The notes under the pieces were generated by a model. It saw nothing but the letters and a program-made list of their open reading frames with translations. It was not told the DNA's origin and made no database searches. From Mesostigma viride (Eukaryota; Streptophyta; Mesostigmatophyceae; Mesostigmatales; Mesostigmataceae): a stretch of DNA of 64,000 bases. Where the stretch lies: positions 1,306,078 to 1,370,077 of the forward strand of contig RPFO01000213.1 in the NCBI GenBank assembly GCA_009746045.1, given 5' to 3'. Below, piece after piece: positions 1-12,371 of the stretch (position 1 is its first letter; each line of letters starts with the position of its first letter). The position numbers and the translations under genes were made by a program.

Positions 1-958
1 CGCGACAAGGACAACCGGGGTGAGGGCGATGGGCCGCGACAAGGACAACCGAGGTGAGGGTGATGGGCCGCGACAAGGACAACCGAGGTGAGGGTGATGG
101 GCCGCGACAAGGACAACCGAGGTGAGGGTGATGGGCCGCGACAAGGACAACCGAGGTGAGGGTGATGGGCCGCGACAAGGTCAACCGAGGTGAGGGTGAT
201 GGGCCGCGACAAGGACAACCGGGGTGAGGGCGATGGGCCGCGACAAGGAAGTGGGGTGAGGGCGATGGGCCGCGACAAGGACAACCGAGGTGAGGGTGAT
301 GGGCCGCGACAAGGACAACCGAGGTGAGGGTGATGGGCCACGACAAGGACAATCGAGGTGAGGGTGATGGGCCGCGACAAGGACAACCGAGGTGAGGGTG
401 ATGGGCCGCGACAAGGACAACCGAGGTGAGGGTGATGGGCCGCGACAAGGACAACCGAGGTGAGGGTGATGGGCCGCGACAAGGACAACCGAGGTGAGGG
501 TGATGGGCCGCGACAAGGACAACCGAGGTGAGGGTGATGGGCCGCGACAAGGACAACCGAGGTGAGGGTGATGGGCCGTGACAAGGACAACCGAGGTGAG
601 GGTGATGGGCCGCGACAAGGACAACCGAGGTGAGGGTGATGGGCCGCGACAAGGACAACCGAGGTGAGGGTGATGGGCCGCGACAAGGACAACCGAGGTG
701 AGGGTGATGGGCCGTGACAAGGACAACCGAGGTGAGGGTGATGGGCCGCGACAAGGACAACCGAGGTGAGGGTGATGGGCCGTGACATGGACAACGGAGG
801 TGAGGGTGATGGGCCGTGACAAGGACAACCGAGGTGAGGGTGATGGGCCGCGACAAGGACAACCGAGGTGAGGGTGATGGGCCGCGACAAGGACAACCGA
901 GGTGAGGGTGATGGGCCGCGACAAGGACAACCGAGGTGAGGGTGATGGGCCACAACCA
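1..958. repeat. 34-bp minisatellite, about 28 copies
   Basis: A head-to-tail 34-bp unit (core GACAAGGACAACCGAGGTGA) runs from the window edge to about 958 with scattered substitutions and two shortened units near 240 and 955. It is open in several frames only because it lacks stops. The proline/serine/histidine-rich translation on the minus strand repeats with the DNA unit, so I do not call a gene. The array probably continues left of the window. Confidence 0.95.
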
Positions 959-1031
959 GGAAGTGGGGTGAGGCTGGGCACGCAGGCGCATGCGTCGGCA
1001 TTCGTATGTGCCTGTGTGTGCGCACATGCAC

Positions 1032-1103
1032 AGGGACACACACACACACACACTCGTTGGCCGTGTGCGTGTGTGTGTGTGTGTAGGTGCGTGTGTGTGT
1101 GTG
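1032..1103. repeat. CA/GT dinucleotide microsatellite
   Basis: Alternating CA and then GT-rich runs directly follow the minisatellite. This is simple sequence with no sign of coding. Confidence 0.85.
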
Positions 1104-2100
1104 CACATCAGACTCTTTTTCTGTAAACAAGCATTTCAAAAAAACATGCACCGGCATGTGCCATTGGTGGCGTGGGGAGTATACCAGCACAAGTGTGTCG
1201 GGTGAGATGTTTTCCCCCGTTGGATAATAGGCTGCAAGTTCTGCGCTAGAGAGTGGCGATGCAAGAACACAGCAAAGCAAGAGCGAGGCGCTGGGCCATC
1301 CGGAGCCGTTTCAAGGCGTGCGGACAAGCGGTCTATCTGCTTCCGTTTATGTTTATGCCTTGGCATTTAAATACAGTTTAATGTATGTTTTGATGGCATG
1401 TCATCGTAGCGATGTCGCCACCCCAGGATGTCACTCTAAGGGGTGGGAGTGCATCCGTGCGCTTTTGTTATAAATGCTGTACTGGATTTATATATGTTTT
1501 TATTGAATTCAAAACCTGCCGCTTCGCAATACGATTCTAGCTTGGGGAGGACAGGGACAAGGATATGTGCCAGGTGCCAGTTGTGCCACCACATTGGCCT
1601 GACTGGTCGCGCAACGTCACGCCATATTCGTTTTCACGGAATGCCTGATGTCCTGCCCTCCGCCCCCCCCCCCCCGCCCCCCGCCCCCTCGGCTTGTGCC
1701 TGTGCCTTTTTGTTTGCCTCCACAGACTCGCTCGCAAATTGGGCCACCACCAAGGGAGCCTCCTTTGGTCTGACGGGAAAGAACTTCCTGACGTGCGTGT
1801 CCAACCCAAAGCCGCTTAAGTTTTTGTGGGCAATCACCCATTCTTTAATTGTGCCGACAATGTCAAACGTAGCCCCCAAGACACTCATCTGCATTTGCGC
1901 AAGGTACCCCGTGACTCGCCCAAACAAGGCGGGTGAATGAACAAATGAAGGCAAGATTGAGTAAATCTGGCGTGTTACTGGAAGCAGCCGACTGCTGAGG
2001 CCTGTAGCTCCTGCTGCTAGCTCTGGGACTGGCGACGATTGATGCCCATGTTTACGTGTAAATTAATGCATGCCCGTGTGCGCGACATTACCGTGGCTTA
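1104..2100. other. Spacer without a recognised gene
   Basis: The stretch between the two minisatellites has short open frames on both strands, a C-rich run at about 1665-1690 and no motif I recognise. An undetected 5' exon of the downstream gene could lie here, but nothing supports one. Confidence 0.5.
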
Positions 2101-2103
2101 TGG

Positions 2104-3994
2104 AGTATTTCCCCTTTGTTTCTGGTTGATGGCTCATGGGCCATTTCCCCTTTGTTTCTGGTTGATGGCTCATGGGCCATTTCCCCTTTGTTTCTGGTTG
2201 ATGGCTCATGGGCCATTTCCTTTGTTTCTGGTTGATGGCTCATGGACCATTTCCCCTTTGTTTCTGGTTGATGGCTCATGGACCATTTCCCCTTTGTTTC
2301 TGGTTGATGGCTCATGGACCATTTCCCCTTTGTTTCTGGTTGATGGCTCATGGGCCATTTCCCCTTTGTTTCTGGTTGATGGCTCATGGACCATTTCCCC
2401 TTTGTTTCTGGTTGATGGCTCATGGACCATTTCCCCTTTGTTTCTGGTTGATGGCTCATGGGCCATTTCCCCTTTGTTTCTGGTTGATGGCTCATGGACC
2501 ATTTCCCCTTTGTTTCTGGTTGATGGCTCATGGGCCATTTCCCCTTTGTTTCTGGTTGATGGCTCATGGACCATTTCCCCTTTGTTTCTGGTTGATGGCT
2601 CATGGACCATTTCCCCTTTGTTTCTGGTTGATGGCTCATGGACCATTTCCCCTTTGTTTCTGGTTGATGGCTCATGGACCATTTCCCCTTTGTTTCTGGT
2701 TGATGGCTCATGGGCCATTTCCCCTTTGTTTCTGGTTGATGGCTCATGGACCATTTCCCCTTTGTTTCTGGTTGATGGCTCATGGGCCATTTCCCCTTTG
2801 TTTCTGGTTGATGGCTCATGGACCATTTCCCCTTTGTTTCTAGTTGATGGCTCATGGACCATTTCCCCTTTGTTTCTGGTTGATGGCTCATGGACCATTT
2901 CCCCTTTGTTTCTGGTTGATGGCTCATGGGCCATTTCCCCTTTGTTTCTGGTTGATGGCTCATGGACCATTTCCCCTTTGTTTCTGGTTGATGGCTCATG
3001 GGCCATTTCCCCTTTGTTTCTGGTTGATGGCTCATGGACCATTTCCCCTTTGTTTCTGGTTGATGGCTCATGGGCCATTTCCCCTTTGTTTCTGGTTGAT
3101 GGCTCATGGACCATTTCCCCTTTGTTTCTGGTTGATGGCTCATGGACCATTTCCCCTTTGTTTCTGGTTGATGGCTCATGGACCATTTCCCCTTTGTTTC
3201 TGGTTGATGGCTCATGGACCATTTCCCCTTTGTTTCTGGTTGATGGCTCATGGACCATTTCCCCTTTGTTTCTGGTTGATGGCTCATGGGCCATTTCCCC
3301 TTTGTTTCTTGTTGATGGCTCATGGGCCATTTCCCCTTTGTTTCTGGTTGATGGCTCATGGACCATTTCCCCTTTGTTTCTGGTTGATGGCTCATGGACC
3401 ATTTCCCCTTTGTTTCTGGTTGATGGCTCATGGACCATTTCCCCTTTGTTTCTGGTTGATGGCTCATGGACCATTTCCCCTTTGTTTCTGGTTGATGGCT
3501 CATGGGCCATTTCCCCTTTGTTTCTGGTTGATGGCTCATGGGCCATTTCCCCTTTGTTTCTGGTTGATGGCTCATGGACCATTTCCCCTTTGTTTCTGGT
3601 TGATGGCTCATGGACCATTTCCCCTTTGTTTCTGGTTGATGGCTCATGGGCCATTTCCCCTTTGTTTCTGGTTGATGGCTCATGGACCATTTCCCCTTTG
3701 TTTCTGGTTGATGGCTCATGGGCCATTTCCCCTTTGTTTCTGGTTGATGGCTCATGGGCCATTTCCCCTTTGTTTCTGGTTGATGGCTCATGGACCATTT
3801 CCCCTTTGTTTCTGGTTGATGGCTCATGGGCCATTTCCCCTTTGTTTCTGGTTGATGGCTCATGGACCATTTCCCCTTTGTTTCTGGTTGATGGCTCATG
3901 GGCCATTTCCCCTTTGTTTCTGGTTGATGGCTCATGGACCATTTTCCCTTTGTTTCTGGTTGATGGCTCATGGACCATTTCCCCTTTGTTTCTT
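2104..3994. repeat. 36-bp minisatellite, about 52 copies
   Basis: The unit is 36 bp (core TTTGTTTCTGGTTGATGGCT), very homogeneous, with an A/G polymorphism (ATGGACC or ATGGGCC) that alternates irregularly between copies. One copy near 2217 has lost four bases. Because 36 is a multiple of three and the unit has few stops, long open frames exist on both strands. They are by-products of the repeat. The array sits upstream of the first recognised exon of the gene at 4316-11679. Confidence 0.95.
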
Positions 3995-4315
3995 GTCGCT
4001 ATTGGCCATTTCTCAACCCTGCTGCCGCCACACCATATTTGTTTTTCCTATTTGCGCTCACACACATGCTCCCTTGCTTTAGAGCACGCATGTCTCCTCG
4101 CAAGTACCACCCTGCCTGGTATGCGCCCAACCCAAGATCACCACAACATTGTGGCCCATGTGCCCTTGCTATCACTGCCCCCGCCACGACCAGCACTACT
4201 GCAATTACCACCGCCGCCGCCGCCATCCCAACCTCGTGGCTCATGCACTGGTGGCCTTCCCCCTCCCTTCCCCCCCTTTCCATGCTCCCCCCCCCCCCCC
4301 TTCCTGGATCCGCAG

Positions 4316-7300
4316 CAACGGCACCTGGGGTAGCAGGGCGGCCCATCCGCTGCAGGACGTGCAGACCTTTGTGGAGGCCCAGGGTGTGCCTGAGAGCCTG
4401 GTGAGTGATGTACTGGCGTTCGCATTGGGAAATTTCGAGAATATTTAGCGTTGTATTCCTCATAGTCGAATGCACGGCAGATCTTGGCATTTGTGCAGAG
4501 CAGCGGGGGTCGTTGGTAGCCTCATTTGGTGATTCAGTGAACGAACATTGTTGGCTGCAATCAACGAGCATCGTTGGCTTCAATTAACGAGCAACATTGG
4601 CTTCATTTGCGAGCATTTTTGGTTTTATTGATGAGCATTGTTGGCTTCTTTAAACGAGTACTATTTTCTTCGATTAACGAGCATGCTTCGCTTCAATTTC
4701 CGAGCATTGCTGGCTTCAATTTTCGAGCATGGTTGGCTTCAACAACGAGCATTGCTGGCTTCAATGAACGAGTATTGCCGGCCTAAATGAACAACAGGTT
4801 GCATCGGGTAGGGGCGTGGCATCGATAGAATCAGAATCCGATCATTTCTAATTAGTAAAATGGGTGCTTTGCGAAACTGTGGGTCTATATGGTGGGTGAT
4901 GCTAGAAAATGGAGAAAATGGGGGTAGGACGAGAATATCAACAGTTTCAGCAGGAAACACTGGGTGATGCTGGCTCTTTATGCTGGCTTACGTACACTAG
5001 TCACATTGGTGTGGGTCGACACTGGTCAGCTTACTGGTGCTGGGGATGGGATTACACAGATGTCGTGCGGGGAGAAGTATCATCCCCTGCCAGCCCAGAC
5101 AACACGTTCAGCGCGCCCTCGGCTATACTTTTCCAGCTGCCCGGTGGACTTTAGGCAGCCATATGTTTGATTTAATTAGATGTGCTTCATCTTCCCTTCC
5201 CCTATCTACTTGTCGATCTGATCCATGTCGGGTGCACGCCTCAGCCACTGCTGGGGTAGAATGGGTGCCCATGCAGCTGCATACTGCCTATGGCTGTCTC
5301 GCACACTCCCACCTGCAAGACTTTGACTCGTCCAAGATAGATGAGACATGTATTTTCTACGTCTGTCGCTAGTCTCACCCCTGTATCAGCAGTGGTATCA
5401 GCAATAGCATCACCTTTTAGTATCAGCTTTTAGATCACCTCTTAGTATCAGCAGCAGTATCACCTTTTGCCATGGTGCCCTCCCCACCCACCCCCACCCA
5501 CCCCCATCCACCCCAGGTGGTCATGTCCGGCGATGTGCTGTGGTACCCCGACTTTGGCCTCAAGCGCCTGGTGGAGGCATCGCTCACACGCGGCAAGGAC
5601 GTGGTGGCCTACGTGGACGTGGCGCGCGTGAGTAGTCAGTGTGGTTGGGGATGTGGCGCGCGTGAGTGGCTGGATTGATGGGGTAATGAGTGGAGTAATG
5701 AGTGGAGTAATGAGTGGAGTAATGAGTGGAGTAATGAGTGGAGTAATGAGTGGAGTAATGAGTGGAGTAATGAGTGGAGAAGTGAGTGGAGAAGTGACAT
5801 GGCCTACGTGAGTAGGTTGTGGTGACATCGAGCGCGTGAGTAGGATGAATGGGGTGGGGTGGCGCACAGGAGTTGGAAGTTGGAGTGATGGGGGCTCGAA
5901 TGATGGGTCGAGTTGGGACATGGCGCGCGGGGGCAGGGTGCTTCACATCAATTGTTAATGAAGACATGTTTATCAGGTACAGACGACATACCACATGTCA
6001 TTCACAGAAGACGCTAATGAGTGATCATTCACAGGAGAAGCTGATGGGTGGGAGCGGCGGCCTGAACATGACGCGCCTTGCACCGGTTGGCTCCTGGGCC
6101 GTCGGATCGTGGTTAGCGTTCGCTGACACGTGCGTGCTGCACACTTGGCCTCCTTACTTGGCGGGTCGTCATCGCCTTTTCATGTGATCGCCACAGGGTG
6201 ACTTCCATAACGATGCCGCGCTGCCGTTCCGCCTGCAGCTTGACCCCCAGACAAACGTGAAAGTCAGCCCCCGGGTGAGTACGGGTATGCGGACTGTGGC
6301 CCATAGAGCCACTATTTCCATGTCCTTGAGTACGGGCATGCTTTCACGGTCTTGTATCGAAGAGACAACCACAGCAGGCCACAACTCTTGAAGAATCCGG
6401 ACCATGGTAGCTCGAGCCTGCTGTTATCCGCTTTTGTCGAGTCCTTCAGGGTGATTGAAATGAATGATCTTGTATGCTTGTACACACACAAGTTTACTCC
6501 CTGGAGCACACGCACGCACATTGGTTCTTTCGCTCTTTTTTGGCATGAAGGTTTTCCTGGCCCTTCCTGTTGCAGCCTGTGGGCACGGTACCACCCTCTC
6601 TCTGGGGCGTCGTGCCAATGTTTGCTTGGTGAAACTGGAAACATTTATAACTGCATGGCCAGCCATTCAAGCTCGAGCCTCGACCCTGCTTCTCTGTCTG
6701 CAAATGCGCAGTGACGAGGTATAGAATAATATTTTAAACCACACGCAACTAGATGCCGCTCATCGGCTGTCGTGCGAGGTTTCCCAATGCCTTGCCCGCG
6801 CGCATCGCAGGTCACCTCCATCGGCCCTGTGGAATCAACTGACTCAGACTATGCGCTCGCCCCGCTGTGAGTGCCCGCTGCTGCCACGCGAGCTCCTCCC
6901 CCCCCCCTCTCGTCCTCTAAATTTGCTCATGTGTGTCGTGCACATCCACTTGTCTTGCTTGCTTGTCTTGCTTGCTGCCCTGGAGGGAGGAGCCCAGGGG
7001 CCCACCCGCAGTTTAATCAGTGCATGCATGAACAGAAGTAAGGGACAGGCAGTAGGAAGCAGGCAGAAGGACGCAATCCATGGAAGGCAAGCAGGCGGGC
7101 AAGGTAGAAGGAATGGGTACGGTGGATCACCAAAACAAGTAGTTGTGTTTGGATCATGGGCTCAAGGCAGGGCGGATGCCCATGCCAATAGCCACACCCA
7201 CTCACAGGTGCCAGCACTGCTGTGCCTATCGGCCTGTCGGTCTCTTGAGCTCTTGAACTCTATGTTTCTAGGCTTCTGAGTGCCTGGGCATGTGGCCCTC

Positions 7301-10300
7301 TTGGCGCCTATTCCCCAGCGCAACCAAGCCCATGCACTTGCTTATGTCAACTGACCACAGCTGAGAACATCATTGTGCCTTGCCCGGCCTTACTGCGGAT
7401 GGCGCCCTTTCTTTAATCCTAACTTCAGTCCACGTGGCGCCCCTTGCCTTCCCCTCCCTTAAGCCCACATGGCGCCCTTACCTCGCCCGCACCTTACCCT
7501 TACCTTAACCCACCTGGCACCGGGTATATGTCCTTCCCCTTGCACACACACGGCGCGCGCGCCTTACCCTGCGCCCCACACGTAGTAGCACCCTCACCGC
7601 GCCCTAACCATACCCTAACCCTACCCTAACCCTACCCTCACCCATACCCGTTGCGTGGTGCCAGGCTGGCGCTCTGCCCCGACACGCTGCGGGAGCGGGT
7701 GGGCGAGTACGCGCACGGATGCCGCCCACCGTCGGAGGCGCCTGTGGTGCCCTACCCCTACTCCGAGGCGCTAGGGGGATTCGTGCAGTCTCTACTGCGC
7801 AAGCAGGTGCGTGGGGCCGCTTGCGCGGCCACGGCGGCTTCCTCAGCCATGGGTATCAATGCTGCAGAACGTTTGCGGACATTTGTAAAGCTTCCTATCT
7901 CTTTTCTAGATCTCCCTAAATTTCCTGGGTAGCAGTAGACATTTCTAGATGTTCCTGGACGTTTCCAGACCTTTTAAGATACATCCAGAAGCTTCTGAAC
8001 GTTTTTGTAGTTAACATTTCTGGGTGTATCTGGAAGTTTCTTCATGCTTCTAGATTTTTCAAAGTGTTTCAAGGTTTTCTACATTTTTTTTCTAGATAGT
8101 TTCTAGATGCTTGATGAAGAAGAACGGAAGAGGACATTACCTGCAAACGCTGATCCATGGCGAAACGCAGGACAAACATGGTTGTCAGAGAAAGGCATCC
8201 GGCGCCGGCGAATGGCGTCATCACCCTGCCTGGATAGCTCCCCATTGTCTTTGGCATTGCTGCACATAGCGCAGCACAGATTACGTCAACGATGGCGTGG
8301 CCTCTTGCCCCCATTGCAATCTTCCCCCCTTCTTCCCCAGGTCCCCGTGTATGCGCTGGGATGCGTCGGCCTGTGCGGGCTTGGCCACCTCAAGGACGTG
8401 GAGTACACCGACACGTTCATCGAGGTGAGATGGGGGGAGGGGGAGGGGGAGGGGGAGGGGGGAGGGGGAGGGGGAGGGGGGAGGGGGGAGGGGGAGGGGG
8501 GAGGGGGGAGGGGGGAGGGGGAGGGGGAGGGGGGAGGGGGAGGGGGGAGGGGGGAGGGGGGAGGGGAGGGGGGAGGGGGGAGGGAGGAGGGGTTTGCCTA
8601 TGGGGGGGGGGGAGGGAGGAGGGGTTTGCCTATGGGGGGGGGGGGGGGGGGGGGCAGGAGGGGCGTCGAGAGCAGCCCGGCACCTGCTTTGGTCTGCTTT
8701 CGCTTGTCAGAAATGAGAAGGCGTAACCGGCCAAGTGGACAGGTGAGAGGGTCACGTGGAACTTATGTCCAGGCGACGCGCACAACGCAAAGCAGTGGAA
8801 GAGCAGGGGCAGCAGGGGTTATGAACACAATCTTAACCAAGAAGCACGCCATGCTGATAATGCCCAGCCAAGAGCCACGTCGGGCACGTGAGTGAGTGTG
8901 ATGCTGGCAGCTACGGAAAAATCGGAATCGGAGCGCTGATTGCTTCGTGTTCGATCCTTGTGTCGACTCATCTGTTTGCTTATGGATCAATCCATCTGTA
9001 GGTTGAGCAGCTTTTGAATTGATCATTTAGGCCCCTCGGACGCTTGACCGCCCGGAACCATTTCTTTCAAGGGCTTTGTCCCGACCTGTCCCATTTTTTT
9101 TTGTGCTAAGGACAAGCACCTTTTCCTCAGTGAATTCCGGTTGACTGATGTCCTTCTTCGCATCCAAATGCTCAACTTTGTTGTCGTAAAGCTACGGCAC
9201 GTGCGGGAAAGTCGTGTGCAGCTGAACATAAACCTAGAAGATCGGACTCATAACTACGTACCAGGTATGGTACATTTGTAAGGACGCATGACTTTGTTCA
9301 GTACACGTTCAGAGCAGGCCTATTAACCTCACCCTATATACCCTCCTTGTCCCGAGCCCAGGCGTGGGACAAGCCAAAACTGGTGTCGCCCAGCCAAGCG
9401 GCAGGGAGACGGGCTGATACAAGTTCGAAACTGGGAACCTCTGCGGCCAAGCGTGAGAGGACGGAGCGGAAATAGGGTGACTTTTGGCCAAGCGTGAGAG
9501 GGTACTGCGGGAAATAGGACGTTCCCCTGAAAAAAATTGGTTCCGGACCCCAGCGTGAGAGGGGCCTTAATAATGATGCGGGTAAATGGGTTGATCCATT
9601 CCTAGGTGGGATGCTTCAGCCTTGTTTCATCCGTGGCTGAGCAAATCCCTTGGCTTGTGTCCGGCCTCCAAATCGTCACCATCTTGTCTGCCCGTCACCC
9701 TGCCCCCCACCCCACCCCACCCCACCCCACCCCACCCCACCCCACCCCACCCCACCCCACCCCACCCCACCCCACCCCACCCCACCCCACCCCACCCCAC
9801 CCCACCCCACCCCACCCCACCCCACCCCACCCCACCCCACCCCACCCTACCACCACCACACAGTTCTACACGCGGCAGCGCAAGAAGCACCAGCGCACCA
9901 CCAAGGCCACCGCCAAGATCACCAACTATACCAAGCCGGATATGTTCGCCCTCCTCTCTGACGACGCAATGCTTGCCGATGAGAAGAAGGCGACCGCGTC
10001 GCCCAAGGCGGGCGCAGCGGCCAATAACGACCCTGAGACCGAGAGCTACCGCGTGCAGGTAGGCGGGCGGCTGCATGGTTGAATGGTCTCATTCACTCTG
10101 ACCCCTCAGAATAGATAGCCCCATTCACACCACCCCCAAGTTTTCTATTGTGGGGTGGGGGGCATCAAATGAGACAATCCATTGTGACCGCCACAGCACC
10201 AATCTTATGAAGGCCGGAAAAATTGGCCCTTTCCTCGCTGCTTCTGTATAAGATCTCACAGCAACAACCAGAGTGACAAGAACACCATGTGCATCATCAC

Positions 10301-11679
10301 CGTCCGTGTCAACCAGACTCCTGTGCTAACAAGTACCTGTCCATCGGCGCTCTCTCTCATGCAGTCCCTGTTTCCTGTCCCCGTCTCTGGTCGCCTGCTC
10401 GCTCATCCAATTGCCTGTTCTTGGCCCTCTTTCCTCTCCGCCCCCGGCCGGCACGTTCCCTTGGTGGGCGGATGACCAGATCGGCGACGACAGCCCCTTG
10501 TCGGTGCTGCCCGTGCTGGACGAGTTCAAAAAACAGCTGTCATCCGGCACCGCCACAAAGCTGTCCCTGGAGATGTCGGCAAAGCTGCCCTCCCGTTTCA
10601 CAGGGGAAGGTGCGCCTAGAAACGTATAACCCAGCGGGATCTTTATAACCCAGCGAGAAACGTATAACCCAGCCATGGGGGTTAGGGGTTGTCGTTGTAA
10701 CACACGTGAGGCAGTGCGCAGATCATGCCCCATCTCGGCCCAGGCGGTCGCCCACCAAGGAGGGGCTGCATTTTCCAAGTAGCAGTGGAAGGATAGTTGC
10801 GTACAAGGTGCGAGTACTTGTGCAGTAGCGGGAGGCGCCGTCTTGATTTGGCCATCATAAAGCATGGAACCTTCTAGATGGTGCATTGCAGGTGCTCGCA
10901 GAATGCACTTGGTGGTTCTATGTTTCCCACGCCAGTTACTTTGAGCGGAAGCACGGTTGCTACACGACATAAAGGAGGAAGACTTGTGCTCCGCAGGATG
11001 AATCGGCTGGGCTGAGCAGGCAAGGGGAGCACCCCTGGCTTCCCGGACGCCAACAACATGGCCATCATTTCGTGTGCTTGGTGTGTGCGTGCACAGGGAT
11101 TCCGTTGCTTGTTTGCACAGCTGGTCCATGCTGTGTGCCGGTGATGTTGGGGGGTACAGAGGACCGTGCTCGGTTCGTGCTTACCTCAACATCTCGTGAG
11201 GAATGGCTTACTGGTCTTCTGTGGTGCCAATTGTCACGCCCAGTCACCCACGGTGAAGTGGAGTCATGTGTGTGGACCAGCCACCATGCCGCTGTGCAAG
11301 GGGTAGAATATTCTTAGGTTGGCTGCACCTTTGCGCTCTCTTCGATCATCCTCCCCTCACCCCTGTCTGTTCCTGGCCCCCTGGTTCATGGCTCGCTTAC
11401 TACTGGCTTGCTCGTTGCCGGCATGCTTGCTACTGGCTCCTCGGCTAATGTACAGAGCCCATCGTGTACAAGACGAAGCAGCAGCACCCGATGTACCAGA
11501 CGGCCAACGCGACGTACGGGGCGCGCGCGCCCTCCCTGCACGAGATGCCCGTCTCGTACGCGGGCATGACGGGCAAGTTCACGACCGGCTTTGTGGGCGG
11601 CTCCATGTTCCGCATCTCGGGCTTTAACACCAACACTACCAAGTCGCGCGTCCACAGGGAGCTGGACGACCACTTCTAG
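4316..11679 (+). CDS. Multi-exon gene with a PIERCE-like (axonemal microtubule inner protein) C-terminus; 5' end not found
   Basis: Nine exons can be placed by acceptor/donor sites and phase: 4316-4400, 5517-5627, 6197-6274, 6811-6866, 7665-7806, 8341-8424, 9864-10058, 10480-10609 and 11456-11679. Every junction keeps one reading frame, giving about 367 residues and a TAG stop. Donors are GTGAGT-like and most acceptors follow C/T-rich tracts. The last exon (YKTKQQHPMYQTANATYG, then HEMP, then a TKSRVH-LDDHF end) resembles the PIERCE1/2 family (C9orf116-like), which sits inside ciliary doublet microtubules; this is recall of the family pattern. The upstream part (for example MSGDVLWYPDFGLKRLVEAS and a lysine-rich stretch near 9890) is not recognised. 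The 10480 acceptor is the weakest call. The initiating exon must lie before 4316. Introns hold the simple repeats listed separately. Confidence 0.72.
4540..4795. repeat. Degenerate short tandem repeat in an intron
   Basis: About ten diverged copies of a unit near 25-30 bp, with core AACGAGCATTGTTGGCTTCA, lie in the first visible intron of the PIERCE-like gene. Confidence 0.75.
5686..5796. repeat. 12-bp tandem repeat in an intron
   Basis: The unit GAGTAATGAGTG repeats about eight times and then drifts to a GAGAAGTGAGTG variant. It is intronic, after the exon ending at 5627. Confidence 0.85.
7608..7650. repeat. Short CCCTAA-like run in an intron
   Basis: A few CCCTAA/CCCTAC units occur just before the exon at 7665 and may serve as its C-rich acceptor tract. 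It is too short and too mixed to be a telomere. Confidence 0.5.
7880..8110. repeat. Degenerate TTTCTAGATGTTTC-like repeat in an intron
   Basis: Repeated variants of TTTCTAGAT, TTTCCAGAC and CTTCTAGAT at short intervals suggest an old, diverged tandem array inside the intron between the exons ending at 7806 and starting at 8341. Confidence 0.55.
8425..8655. repeat. G-rich (GGGGGA)n tract in an intron
   Basis: An almost pure purine, strongly G-rich tract directly follows the donor at 8424/8425. The transcript would carry a G-rich intron start able to form quadruplexes. It is open in several frames but not coding. Confidence 0.9.
9700..9850. repeat. (CCCCA)n pentanucleotide array at an intron 3' end
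   Basis: About 29 perfect CCCCA/CCACC units end just before the acceptor at 9863, in the place of a polypyrimidine tract. The Pro/His/Thr and Gly/Val/Trp translations are repeat by-products. Confidence 0.92.
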
Positions 11680-12371
11680 GCATGGGCCAATTGTGAGGTT
11701 GGCCAGTTTGTAATCACTGTGACAGCAGCACTTCTAGGCTTGTACCGTAATCAACGCCAACACGATTACCGGAAACAGCCACGAATACTGATGGCTTCAC
11801 CCCGCACTGGATCCTTCGTATGCCCTGTTCGGCGCATGAACAACGGCGCAGCCTGAGTGTCACTGGAAGCTCTCGACGGGGCCAGTACAAGGGTTGTATT
11901 AGTTCTTCCGCCTTTAAGGCCTGTCTACCTTAGTCTTGTTATTGCTTAGCCACGTACAAACGGTTGAAATTCCATGGCTATTGGCGGTGCACTTGGAGCC
12001 GCTGCTAGTATTTAGAATAGGAGTAATTTGAACATGCACAACGACCGAGAGCAGTGGGCACTCCCAACTGTGCGATCTCTGTGAAAACATGTTATAACTG
12101 ATCAATAGTGAGAGTGCGTGAATGTCAATACCTAATTGTATGCCTATGCACTGTGATATCATATCAACTTCTGCAGCTAGGTCGATCTGTGAGATGAGAG
12201 GCGGTAGTCCCTGCACCTTATACATTATATGGCTTGTACATCAGGTTATCAGCCAGGGATGAACCTAGGGACCTATCGTGCTCCTGTTGGGGAGACACGG
12301 ATCGAGCACTGTCCCCGATGGTGGATGAATGGAGGCAAACAATCCTACCGTGGTACGTACATGCTATTCAT
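11680..12371. other. 3' flank without a recognised gene
   Basis: Downstream of the stop at 11679 I see no coding signal. The region would hold the 3' untranslated end of the PIERCE-like gene; no clear polyadenylation signal was identified. Confidence 0.5.

Noticed and set aside
181-1053. Secreted repetitive protein on the minus strand of the 34-bp minisatellite
   Set aside because: The peptide is the repeat translated through all three phases; there is no non-repetitive core.
2039-4333. Long open frames on both strands across the 36-bp minisatellite
   Set aside because: Unit length is a multiple of three and lacks stops in several frames on both strands; the peptide simply repeats the DNA unit.
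7608-7650. Interstitial telomere
   Set aside because: Only a few mixed CCCTAA/CCCTAC units, sitting where an acceptor tract is expected.
9606-10082. Pro/His/Thr-rich protein around the CCCCA array
   Set aside because: The array is intronic; only the part from 9864 to 10058 fits the exon chain of the surrounding gene.
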